Positions 22,635 to 32,942 of a stretch of DNA of 64,000 bases are shown here, piece by piece. Origin of the DNA: Zygnema cylindricum (lineage: Eukaryota; Streptophyta; Zygnematophyceae; Zygnematales; Zygnemataceae); the NCBI GenBank assembly GCA_037447655.1, contig JBBHKE010002354.1:62001-126000 (forward strand). The letters are read 5' to 3'. The notes beneath the pieces are model-generated. The model was not told the origin of the DNA, did no database searches, and was given only the letters and a program-made list of their open reading frames with translations. How positions within the stretch are numbered: the stretch's first letter is position 1; every line of letters starts with the position of its first letter. The translations under genes were made by a program, and so were the position numbers.

Positions 22635-23573
22635 GTGAGTATTTGTTATTATTTTTTTTTGTTATTGCTTGATTTTTTTGCTATCGAGCTGATGGGGTAA
22701 AAGGGTCATTAACGTGATTCAAGTCTTCATGCGAATTTCACTTGTTTTCTATAATTCAACTTGGAAAAAGAAAATCGAGTAGGTTTTTTTTTTTTTTTTT
22801 CAAATGTAGATTTGTTTCCGGTTAGCAACCGTTCTCGTTTAAAATGTGGGTGCTTTTGTTCAGTTCCAACTTCCGTTCTCCCCCCTCCTCCCTCCCTGTT
22901 TTATTGTGTTTTGTTGTGTTTTTTTCATCAATATGTTGAATTTATTTTCTAGCACGTGTCTCTCTCCCTTGCTCTTTTTTTGAAATTATGACTATTCCGG
23001 TCTGTAACCGTTTCTTAAGCGATATCCTATTTGCTTTAAATTTGTGGCTATGTGTCAGGAAATAAACTTGAAATTGTGATTGGCATTATGAATTTGTGTT
23101 TCCGTCTTTTTTTTCCTTTCGGCAGCCACGCAGAATATTACTTATTTTTTGTGTGTGCCCGTATTTTTCTCCTCTATTTTTCGGGACCCCAATATTGCTT
23201 TGTTTGGTGTTTCTCTCTTTTTCCCTTGACCTTTTTTATGGGCAGCCCCATTTTGCCCTTTTTTCCTTTTTTTTGTCCGCTTTGTTTTTCCCTTTTCTTT
23301 TTTCTTAGGCAGCCACAATCGTGTGGGGAATCTTCTATTCGTGTGTCTGTCCTTGTGTCCCCCCCCCCCCCCCCCCCCCCCCTTTTTTTTCTCGCTTAGG
23401 CTGAATCGCCTGGGGAATTACACTTTCCCTTTTGTCTTTATTTTCCCTTCCTCTTTTGAGCGGCGCCATTACTGTTTTTCTGCCTACCCACTTTTTTTGG
23501 GGGAGTCCCATCCTGCCCTGAGAATCCTACTCATGTCCGTGTGCTCTCGTTTTCCCTCTTTTTTTTTGGGCAG
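22635..23573 (+). other. Intron 3 of copy B with C24 run and repeated acceptor context
   Basis: Contains four T-run plus GGCAGCC segments (about 23107-23128, 23236-23260, 23297-23318 and the true acceptor at 23571-23573). The one ending near 23245 matches the true acceptor and the first exon-4 bases almost perfectly. A C24 homopolymer occupies 23359-23382. Confidence 0.7.
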
Positions 23574-26500
23574 CCCCATTTTGACCGGAAATTCTTTCAC
23601 GTACAACTTCACCGTGGACCAGGTCGGCACGTTCTGGTGGCACAGCCACTACGCGATTCAGAAAGCCAACTGACTGTACGGACTGATTGTCGTCAGACCG
23701 AAACCGTCAGCTATTCCAGAATCCACTCTTCTTAGATACGACAAGGAACTAAAGCCCATGCTGCTGAACGACTGGTGAGCGTTTCTTATTTTACCCCGTC
23801 TCTGTTGTTGCCGTGTTTCTACTTTTAACAGGCCGGATTTCGTAGTTTTGTCGGAGGAAAAGTATAAGTAAAATAGTGCTGAAGTTGGAAATAAACAATG
23901 TTTGATATGTCTTTTGGACTTTATTTTTTCCTGGTAATGTTTATACTGTCCGTTGAACCTAGAAGTTCAGATTTTATTTTTTGAAACTTTTCCCCATGAG
24001 AAAATATAAAATAGTTGCGTACCTTTCAAGTCAAACTAGTCATTTAAAGAGCCTGAAGTCACGAGCATGAAAGCTTCCAACAAATCACGTTCTTCGGGGA
24101 AATACTGGGGTGGTGCACTAATTACTTGCCGCAACTGCCGTGTCGCCAGGTGGCACGCCACTCCGCTGGTTCAGGAGGTCGGATTGAAGCAGCAACTTCC
24201 GGATGCCTTCATTTGGGTGGGCGATCCGCAGAGTCTGCTCATCAACGGAAAGGGAAAATTCAACTGCAGCGCAGCCGCCACAGGAGACTGCCTCACATGT
24301 AACACCAGCAGTCCAGACTGCGGCTACAGCGTGTTCGAAGTCGAACAGGGAAAAAGGTGAGGGATTGTCGTTACAGGCGTATTTTACCTTTTCTTCTCCC
24401 TGTTTTGGTTATGTTCCGTTTGGGTTCGATTCAGTTCTTTTTGTGGTCGGCTGTAACTTGAAATGCCTTGCACTTAAAAGAACAGGCTAATGCCCATGTG
24501 AATGTGTTGTTCTACGTGTCAATCGTTTTTAAATAAAGTCCATACTAATTCAAATGAAACATCAACTCCCTGCTTGACACACAACATAGTAAATACCAAA
24601 AAACAAAATATGCGCTAATTCGCTTATAAGAATGTAAAAATGTATAGGAATTCACCGACAACCTTGTCAATTCTTTCTTAACCGTAACTTTTGTGTTTGT
24701 GGTTGAAATCCAGGTACCGTGTCCGTCTTGTGAATGTGGGTTCCTTGAGCTACTTGAACTACATCATCCAAGGCCACAATTTTACTGGTGAGGCTGATGA
24801 ACTGAGTTTGGACCGGTTCTCAAATCCCATTGCAGAATACATTGTTTGATTAGTTCAAATGTTATGAGGGTGCAGGGTCCAATTTGGTGAAATAGTGTAG
24901 AAATTGGAAACACGACACAAACGTTATATAAACAGAATACAAACCTCCATTAACTAGCGTGAATACCCTTAGTGCAACGATAACCTGCAGAGTGGTTCGC
25001 ATTTTGAGGAAACCTAATCAAACATCCCCGAATTACTGTAACAGCGGGTCAATGGAGCCAAACCTGGAATTCTATTTCGTTTTTGATGTTTAAATATCAC
25101 TTGGACTCTTTCTCTCTACCCGCGTTTGTGTGCATCTCGGAACCCCGGTCGGGCTTTTAATCCTTCTCTGTGACTTTTGGTGACGTTTAATATTTTTAAC
25201 CTGCTTTCTTTTTGCTCTTTTGTGAGTGCAGTGGTCCAGGCCGACGGCACCTACACCGATCCCGTGAACCTCCCAAATCTGAACATCAACGGCGGACAGA
25301 GCTACTCTATCGTTTTTACGGCCAACAAACCGATCGGCAACTACTGGATCACTACACACGTGCGACACAGGGCTAACGGTAAAATATCAAAACTTGAACT
25401 GACTGCACATGCACGCGCTTTCAACTTTGAGATCTCAAAATCGACGGCGCAGTTCGTCACACGATATAGACGGAGTCCAACAATATAGGAAAATCTAGTC
25501 GCGACAGATTCCGATTGGCCTCGAAAATGAATTGATACGTTGTGGAAACTGTTTTGCGAGGTAGTTTCATGAAATCGAATGTCAACTCAACACTAGGACC
25601 TCCCTCAACATTTGGACTGATTCGAAGGTCCCCTTCCGTATAACGAAATTTGTTTCGCTTGAACCGAACCGAACCGTATCGAATTCCCAGCTCGGTCCTA
25701 CTGAACACCATCCTAGTCGGTTTGGTTCCTCTTCCAGTTCGGTAGAGCTGTGTTGTGGTTCCGCTCAATCCGATTCGTTTCTGTTCCGTTCGGTTCGATT
25801 CGGTCAATGATGCGGTATCACACCCTACCCTCGTTTATGTAACCCTGGACCTTCAATAGCGTCGATGTGATTTTTGCCACTTTGAATCGAATTTTCTCAG
25901 TGCAGAAGTGTCCGATTCCCGGTTGGAGACTGCAAATGGGAAGGTGAGAACCCGAAGCCGGTTAAACCATCGGCTCGACAACATTGACACTATGAAGGAG
26001 ACGTAGAGCACTCCGGCAAACCGCAGTCCCTTGCACACATGTAATGCTCGATGGAACTCAGTTCTAAAACGGTTTGCTTCAAATGTTGGGGGCTTCTTCT
26101 CCTTCAGGCCCTACTGGAGCTGCCATCCTGCGGTACAAAGGAGCTGCTGCTGTTAATCCCCCAGGCGCCATTCCGAAAGTATTCCCAGCATGGAACGACA
26201 CAGTCTACAGTGTCACTCAGGAGCGAATGATTGTGACTCGGAGAGAGTACAGAGAGCAGATACCACCAGCAACAAGAGAACTCATTCTTGTGGGAACGCA
26301 AGGTCGACACGACGGATACCTCCAGTAAGTGGCATCCATATAAACTGGTTTTGTAAAGTGAAGATGGGTTCTCAATATCTTAAAAGAAGAGATGATTCCG
26401 AAGGAGGTTAAACTGATATCCATGAAGAGCTTGTTTTGCAGCTGGGCCTTGAATAACAATTCATTTATTCCCCCTGGAACCCCTCCCCTTATTGAACAAT

Positions 26501-27702
26501 ACTATGGGATTAACCCGATTGTTGATGACGGGTCTTATGACAAGCCAAAGGTGACCTGGAACTACACTAATCCGTTGCCTCAGGAAGGTATTTCTATAAA
26601 TTGCAAGGAAAAAAGTATCGTCTACAAAACGCCGGTGAGTTTCCTGGTTTTGTTTGGTCAAGCTATTTTCTTTGAGAAGACGAAAACATAATTTGTTTTG
26701 CGTAAATTGAGGAAAATCAACCCTTGGATGCTAGATCTTTCATTTTTTGTGTCATGCACATTTCCATGAAAGGAAGTTTGACTCAACCTAGCGCTAGTTT
26801 TCTAAACTTTTTTTCAATTTGTGCTCGGTATTGCAACTCGGTCATTCCACATTATTCGTAGCCGATTTGGCTTGTAGGATAGCAAAGTAGCCGTTCACGT
26901 GTGGTTCCCGATGTTACTGTTCCGATTATTTATGAGTGGTATATCCACTTGTCGAGACATGCAGCTTTCTTAACCGTGGCAAAACGTCGCTGGAATTGTC
27001 TTTGCAGGTCAATACAGTGATTCAAATCGTTTTCCAAAACTCTATTGCACTTAACAACCTCAGGTAATGCCACGATTGCTTCCTTCTTTCATATTTTGAA
27101 ATTTGAGATAAACTATTGCTTTTGTCGGAGTCCAAACATGTTCATAACGGCAAGTTTACGTGTGATCCAGTGAGCAACACCCATGGCATCTTCATGGCCA
27201 CGACTTCTGGGTGCTCGGATGGGGAAACGGAACTTACAATTCCGCAACGAGCCCCAAGTCCTTCAATCTCGTAAATCCAATTAAACGAAATACAGTCTCT
27301 CTTTACCCAAGAACTTGGCTGGCAATCCGTTTCAAGGCCGACAATCCAGGTATGGTTTAGCATGTTTTAACAAATGGCATCCAACTAGTCATTGAACAGG
27401 AGAGAAGGGTTGTGGAAATGGACGGCGGGATCAAACCACTTTTGGAATCTCTGGATTTTACCGAGATTTCTTCAAAAGATTCTCACAATTCTTTGGTTTT
27501 GTCTTTTATTCGGTGATTGACATTCGCTTAGAAATGGAAAGCTATTCTGTTTTAGCGTGAAGTTGAGAAATCTTGTTTGTTTTCATTTTTCAGGAAATGA
27601 CGTGTCAATTTGATACTCTGAGATTCTATGTATGATGAAAAGGTTTATGGATTCTGAATGTAGAAACTTTCGGTGTTGGGTGGGTTGTTAATTGATTTGC
27701 AG

Positions 27703-27722
27703 GTCTCTGGGCCCTCCACTGT
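27703..27722 (+). other. 20-nt micro-exon of copy B
   Basis: Flanked by GATTTGCAG and GTAAGT. It encodes the end of G plus LWALHC, i.e. the first two residues of the type 1 copper motif. Copy D has the same 20-nt exon at 38959-38940. Confidence 0.85.
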
Positions 27723-28398
27723 GTAAGTAGTCTTTTTTACTTAATGACTTTTCTTAAAGTTGAAAGGCTCTCTGTTTCCTGAAGCTCTTTCAATTTCATC
27801 CGTTTTCTCTTTACTTTTGGTTGCAAATTCTGTCTTTTAGAAAGTACAGTTTTATGTTGGTCACCATTTTCATCAGAACTGTTGCCTTAAGTCGAATAAA
27901 CCCTCTCATTTATTCTCAATCTGAATCAATTACCCCAACCACGCCTTTTTTTCCCCCCTCGTCCATCAACCAAAAAAACGGCATACCAATGTGAGAAGTA
28001 TCAATCTGTTCCAAAGCATTCAATCCGTTTTTTTCACTCATCCTAACACACCCTATCGCGGCCGCCTTGTCGGCCTGTTGCTCCTTGCCCGTCATCCATC
28101 AACCAAAACATTACACCGATGTAAAATGTAACCCAACTGATTAATTTATAATTATTCTAGCGATCCTAACACATTCTACCATGGTCAACCTATTGAACCG
28201 CAGCACATTGTCTTCCACCATGCCATGGGCATGCAAGTCGCCATAGCCGTCGGCCTCGACAAGCTTCCGCCACTTCCTCGCAACTTCCCCACTTGTGGAA
28301 ACATCACGACTGACGTTATCAGGAGTCGCTTCAGCCGGCAAACAGGCCACCATGCTCCAGGGGTGGGCCACCACTCTAGGAACTTGTAAGGGGAGGGA

Positions 28399-28401
<3 letters not shown>

Positions 28402-28445
<44 letters not shown>
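28402..28445. repeat. (CT)n microsatellite
   Basis: A run of about 22 CT units 12 nt beyond the stop of copy B, in its presumed 3' UTR. Copy D has a shorter GAGAGA equivalent on the plus strand near 38231-38249. Confidence 0.95.
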
Positions 28446-28450
<5 letters not shown>

Positions 28451-28554
28451 CTTTCTTCATGTCTCTCTCGGCGAGGCAATTCAGTAATACTTTCGACGAA
28501 AATCTTTCAAGATTGGAGATGGTTTGCATCGTAAGAATGAAGAAGGGATTAAAT

Positions 28555-28826
28555 AATCGACATTGGGAATATGAAGGGTTGTTGTTACGAGAGAACAGAT
28601 TTTGAGAGAGTGCAGTTCCCAAAAAGCGAAGGTGATATTTATAGGGTTATTTCAGTATTCCGGTAATGTGGAACTTGTGGGATTTAGTTGGGAGCTTGTT
28701 TTATTTTTGCGATAATAGACATTGGGAATACAGAGGTTTATTATTACGAGAGAACAGATTTTGGGAGTGCAGTTAGGTGATATTTAGGGGTTTTTCATTA
28801 TTTTGATTATGTGGAACTTGAGGAGG
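28555..28826. repeat. Diverged tandem duplication (~157-bp period) in the 3' flank of copy B
   Basis: GACATTGGGAATA, TTACGAGAGAACAGATTTTG, GTGCAGTT, GGTGATATTTA and ATGTGGAACTTG recur in the same order at 28559-28677 and 28716-28822. No coding frame; possibly 3' UTR or intergenic. Confidence 0.8.
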
Positions 28827-29284
28827 ATAAAAAAGTCCTCCATTTTGTTTAAATAAAGTGTGTGCGTTTTCTTGAATTTATCAGTTTTTGTCACTTTTAT
28901 GTTTGTGTATATGGGACACTTCCACTGGACTATTTTTTACTGTGGGTAAAATTGTGTCCGAATGGTGTTTTTTGCCTTTCTGATATGTCATTCAATATAA
29001 TTCTGCTTCCAAAGGCAGTCCTTATGTTAATTTATATCTCTGTTTTTCTCATCGGTCCTCCCCAGTAACAAAACTCATCGCAAAATCTTGAAAGTACATT
29101 GTGCTTCACGGTAACGTTAATACCAAAAAGAATGAAATAATTTGAAACTATCAGACATGGTCTCTGCTTGATCTGTGTATAAAATTCGTGGCCTATCCAA
29201 AGTATCTTCCAGGTACTTATATATTAGATAAGGGTTTTTTAACGGAAGATTGTCCCAGAAAATGTTGGTGTCTGCAAAAATATT
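28827..29284. other. Intergenic DNA between copy B and element E1
   Basis: No gene supported. Neither the 5' end of E1 nor a 5' LTR is present, so a deletion or rearrangement junction lies near 29280. Confidence 0.6.
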
Positions 29285-29479
29285 ATAGAGTTTTCTGTCA
29301 AAGTCGCCACTTCTGATGGATTAAAAGCTGAATTTAATAATGATAGAGTAACGCTTCTTGATAGAAAAGACAATAGTACTGTAGGTTTTGGCGTAGCAAG
29401 AGATTCTATGTACGTCCTACAATCCCATAGTACGCCAAAGATATTTGCTTTAAATGGAAGCGTCGAAAGTTTCCACTTT

Positions 29480-32440
29480 GGCATTTAAGATATGGTCATT
29501 TAAATAGCGAAAATTTGCGTACTTTGCCAGATCTTGTAACATGACTAAATTCATTCTCTAACAAATCTTTGGATTTTTGTCACGGTTGCGTGCAAGGAAA
29601 AATGCCGCGTCATTCATTTCCCTGTAGCACTACCGTCATCACTGAACCACTTGCACTTGTACTCACGGACGTGTGTGGTCCCATGGGCACGCGTAGCTAC
29701 AGTGGATCCCTTTGTTTTTGTCACTTTCATTGACCACGCCACTCGTTTTTCACACATGTATCCAATCTGTCATAAATCTGACGCATTTGCACGATTTCAA
29801 GAATTTAAAGCGTTGGCACAAAATTTTCACAACAAACGAATCAAGGTCTTGCGAAGTGACAACAGTGGCGAATTTTTGTCCAACCAATTTTCTGACTTTC
29901 TCATGCAACATAGAATCTCACGTCATTTAACGGCGCCTCGGAGGCCACAACAAAATGGTATCGCAGAAAGGTACAATCGAACATTACATGACATGTCAAG
30001 CTCCATGCTGTACTTTTCAATATGCCTTATGAATTTTGGGCAGAGGCTGTCGTTTGCACAAATTACTTACGCAATATTTGTCCCACTAACGCTTTACCAA
30101 AATCTTCTCCAATGGAAGCGTGGCCATCTATCAAACCAGATATACGCCACCTTCGAATCTTTGGATGTGAAGCGTGGTATAAAGACCTCCTCAATTTGGA
30201 CGGCAAATAGGGTGCCCGCGCATTTCGTGGCATTTTCGTTGGGTACGCTCCAAATTCCAAAGCGTACCGCATGTGGAATCCTTCTCAAAATCGCGTCATT
30301 ACCATCAAAGAAGTAACTTTCAACGAAACGCCACTTCTTCAAACCTTGTCTTGTACGCCCTTCCTTTTCCCTCTTCCACCATTATCCAACTTTCCCTCCC
30401 TCACCCTCTATGACCCTCTTCCCACAAAACTTCCCTTTCAATCTCTTCAGCCATTTGACCTCACCTATATTACACCTTCCCACCCCTCTCCTCCTCATCC
30501 TCCCATATTTTTTCCTTCATCATCTTCAAGTTCCCCTCCCCCTCTATCTTCTCCTACCACCCTTATTTTCCCGCCTGCTCCCATCACTCCTGCCAGCCAA
30601 TCAACTTACCTTCCTCTTCATCCTGTCATAAATTCCGAAGATACTACCTCCTCTCTCCCTCTTTTCCAAGATGATCCTCTTTTTGACAATCTTTCCCCCA
30701 CAATTTTTTCCCACTCACCACTTTCTAGACCTTTTACTCCTCTTGAACCTTCACCTCCCGAGTTTAAAAACTTCCCCTCTTCCTTAGCCCTCTCTTTTAC
30801 CTCGCCGTAACCCCGCACGCCCTAGAGCTCCCCCCTCGCGGCTTATTACCTCCATAGGCCATGCCTCTCTTGCCTACGCTTACTCGGTTGGGGCCTCTAC
30901 CTCTCTTATTACAGCCCCTCTCTCTCACAAAGCTACCCTAAAGCGTCTTGATGCCTCCTTTTGGAAAATTGCCGCTGATGCTGAATTCAACGCCTTAAGT
31001 TCCAACAAAACATGGAATCTTGTTCCCCTTCCCCTTGGAAGATAGGCAATTGGCTCAAAATGGGTCTTCCGTGTAAAACAGAAAGCGGATGGATCCGTGG
31101 ACAAATACAAAGCTCGCTTGGTGGCGAAGGGCTTTTCCCAAATCGAACGTATAGATTTTACTAAAACCTTTGCTCCAGTTGGATGGTTGACATCTATCCG
31201 CGCTTTACTTGTTTTAGCTGCTGAACATGATTTCCATGTTCATCAGATGGATGTTAAGAATGCCTTCTTAAATGGGATCTTGTCTAAGGACATTTACATG
31301 CATCAGCCTGAGGGTTATATTTCCCCTCGATCCGAGCATCTGGTTTGCCATCTCATTAAAACACTTTATGGATTAAAACAATCCCCTCGTGTATGGAACC
31401 ATACTATAGATGCTATTATGCGGAAAGAAGGATTTACCCGAATTGATTTTGATTTTAGCATTTACTCTCGCGACTCTGGCACCTCCATGATCATTGTTGC
31501 CATCTTTGTCGATGATCTACTTCTTGTTGGTCCTTCTCTCTTTGAAATCTCTACTGTCAAATCTTTTCTTCAAACCCATTTTGACATGGCCAATCTAGGT
31601 GAGCTCACGTATTATTTGGGCATTCAAGTTTCTCGTAACCGCTCAGCTTGCACCCTCTCCCTCTCCAAGAGACCTTTATCTCTGATCTTTTGGAACGCTT
31701 TCGCATGGCAGACTGCTCCTCCCTTTCCACTCCTTTAGATGCCAATGCCCCTCTCCTCCCTTCCACTGATTCTCTTCTCTCTCCCTCCCTCTATTCCACT
31801 TACCGCTCGATGGTCGGAGCCCTTATGTATGCCATGCAAACCACTCGTCCTGACATTGCCATAACAATCACTAAACCTAGTCAATTCCTCCAACGTCCTT
31901 CTCTTGATCGTCTTGCTGTAGCCAAACATGTCTTTCGTTATCTACAAGGAACTAAAACTCTTTTTCTTACATGTTCTTTCTCTGGCTCTAGTACTCTTAC
32001 AGGTTTTGTTGATTCAGATTAGGCACAAGATGAGGTTTCCTGCCGTTCCACCAGTGGCTCGTGCTTTTTTTTGGGCAATGGTCTTATCTCTTGGTCACGC
32101 AGAAAGCAGCCTACCACTCCATGCTCTAGCATTGAGGCGGAAATATGGTTGCTTGTCACATTGCCAAGGAAGCTGCCTCGCTTCGGACTCTACTTTCCAA
32201 TCTTGGATTTCCCCTTTGAGCCCCTACTCCTATCTTTTCCGATTCCCAGGAAGCTCTTGCTTTGATTCGGAATACTGTTCACCAGAAGCGGACAAAGCAC
32301 ATCGCCATTCAGTATCATCACTCTCGGGAGCGGGTCGAAGTTGGCACTCTCCAGTTTCTTTATGTCAAATTCGCCGACCAAGTGGTTGATTATCTCACCA
32401 AGGCTCTTCATCGCCCTCACTTTGAGCAACACCGCCTCTC
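29480..32440 (+). pseudogene. E1 pol fragment (integrase, reverse transcriptase, RNase H)
   Basis: An integrase zinc region containing CHGC is near 29580-29595. The catalytic core lies at 29651-30010 with LTDVCGP, SDNSGEFLSNQF and PQQNGIAERYNR, so D, D and E are present. A long Pro/Ser-rich linker spans 30350-30800. Reverse transcriptase is at 31030-31640 with QMDVKNAFLNG and FVDDLLLVG. RNase H follows in shifted frames and ends ADQVVDYLTKALH (about 32375-32410). Stops and shifts interrupt it, so it is a relic. Confidence 0.85.
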
Positions 32441-32527
32441 CTCTGGCCTTCATCTTCCTTTTCCTCCTGGCTTAATTTCCTTTGTTTTTCATCTCAATCT
32501 ATTTTCTAGATTTGGCTTGAGGGGGGA

Positions 32528-32918
32528 TGTTAAGGGTCATTTAGCGTCAGTTCACTTTTGGCACATGTGTACCTTTTCATTATATGTGTCGGTGGTCTTG
32601 TCCGTACTTTTCATTTGTTACGTCGGCCAAGTCTTGCCGACCGTCTTATCCGGACGACTTACTTTTGGTCCTGTCGGTATTTCTATACGTCGGTCCAGTC
32701 TTTCTTTTGTCTTACCTACATTTATTAGAATATAGACTAAGATTCCTTTGTTACAGCGCATCGTAGAACGTTTAGATTACACAGTAATTAGCACTGTATA
32801 TTTTTGTATATAAGTGACTCTTCTCACTTAATGAAATCATCCCAAAATACAAATCAATTTATCTCTCCAATGCATTGATTTTTCTTTTGTGTACTATTTC
32901 ATGGCTTTCGCCAATCCA
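32528..32918 (+). repeat. E1 3' LTR
   Basis: 391 bp bounded by TG...CA. It contains AATGAAATCATCCCAAAATA and ends with ATGGCTTTCGCCAATCCA, which in a 5' LTR would encode the gag start (M-A-x-x-N-P). It is shorter than the E3 5' LTR (548 bp) because of an internal deletion around 32730. Confidence 0.85.
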
Positions 32919-32942
32919 GGTCCATTACTAAAAACCATGAAC

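Larger units (their letters stand above)
19706..23847. repeat. Right arm of the large inverted repeat
   Basis: Reverse complement of 1-4193. It contains MITE m1, the J0 remnant, the promoter and exons 1-4 of copy B, and ends at least where the window cuts the left arm (intron 4). Private differences from the left arm include a 24-C versus 18-G run at 23359-23382 and a rearranged GA-rich segment in intron 1. Confidence 0.95.
21769..28389 (+). pseudogene. Multicopper oxidase (ascorbate oxidase type) copy B, 13 exons, one in-frame TGA
   Basis: Secreted blue copper oxidase; it would couple one-electron substrate oxidation to O2 reduction in the apoplast. Exons: 21769-21871, 22162-22307, 22567-22634, 23574-23774, 24150-24356, 24714-24787, 25232-25378, 26108-26324, 26442-26634, 27008-27063, 27171-27349, 27703-27722 (20 nt) and 28204-28389. 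All have GT-AG ends and join into 598 codons plus TAA, close to family length (550-600). Residues 1-27 look like a signal peptide. Copper ligands: HWHG 85-88, HSH 129-131, HPWHLHGH 474-481, and H536-C537-H538, H542, M547 (type 1 site with methionine axial ligand). The only lesion is TGA at codon 139 (23671-23673), just after HSH; copy C has AGA. Without that stop it would be a complete gene. Substrate cannot be told from sequence. The GT-AG choice for exon 13 rests on restoring HCHxxxHxxxxM. Confidence 0.88.
29285..32918 (+). mobile_element. Ty1/copia element E1, 5'-truncated
   Basis: Collinear with E3 from CAAAGTCGCCACTTCTGA onward. It lacks 5' LTR, gag and protease and keeps integrase, reverse transcriptase, RNase H, a G-rich tract (32520-32526) and a 3' LTR (32528-32918, ends TGTTAAGGG and CCAATCCA). 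The right flank continues into intron 9 of multicopper oxidase copy C, so E1 entered that gene and the 5' side was then lost. Confidence 0.85.

Noticed and set aside
23671-23673. TGA read as selenocysteine or corrected by RNA editing
   Set aside because: Land plants lack selenoprotein insertion, and C/U editing is organellar. A nonsense change from CGA is simpler.
28141-28622. Minus-strand frames with Arg/Glu repeats
   Set aside because: Antisense of the last exon of copy B plus the CT microsatellite.
30271-30810. Separate proline-rich protein gene
   Set aside because: Lies between integrase and reverse transcriptase of E1 in collinear position; it is the polyprotein linker.
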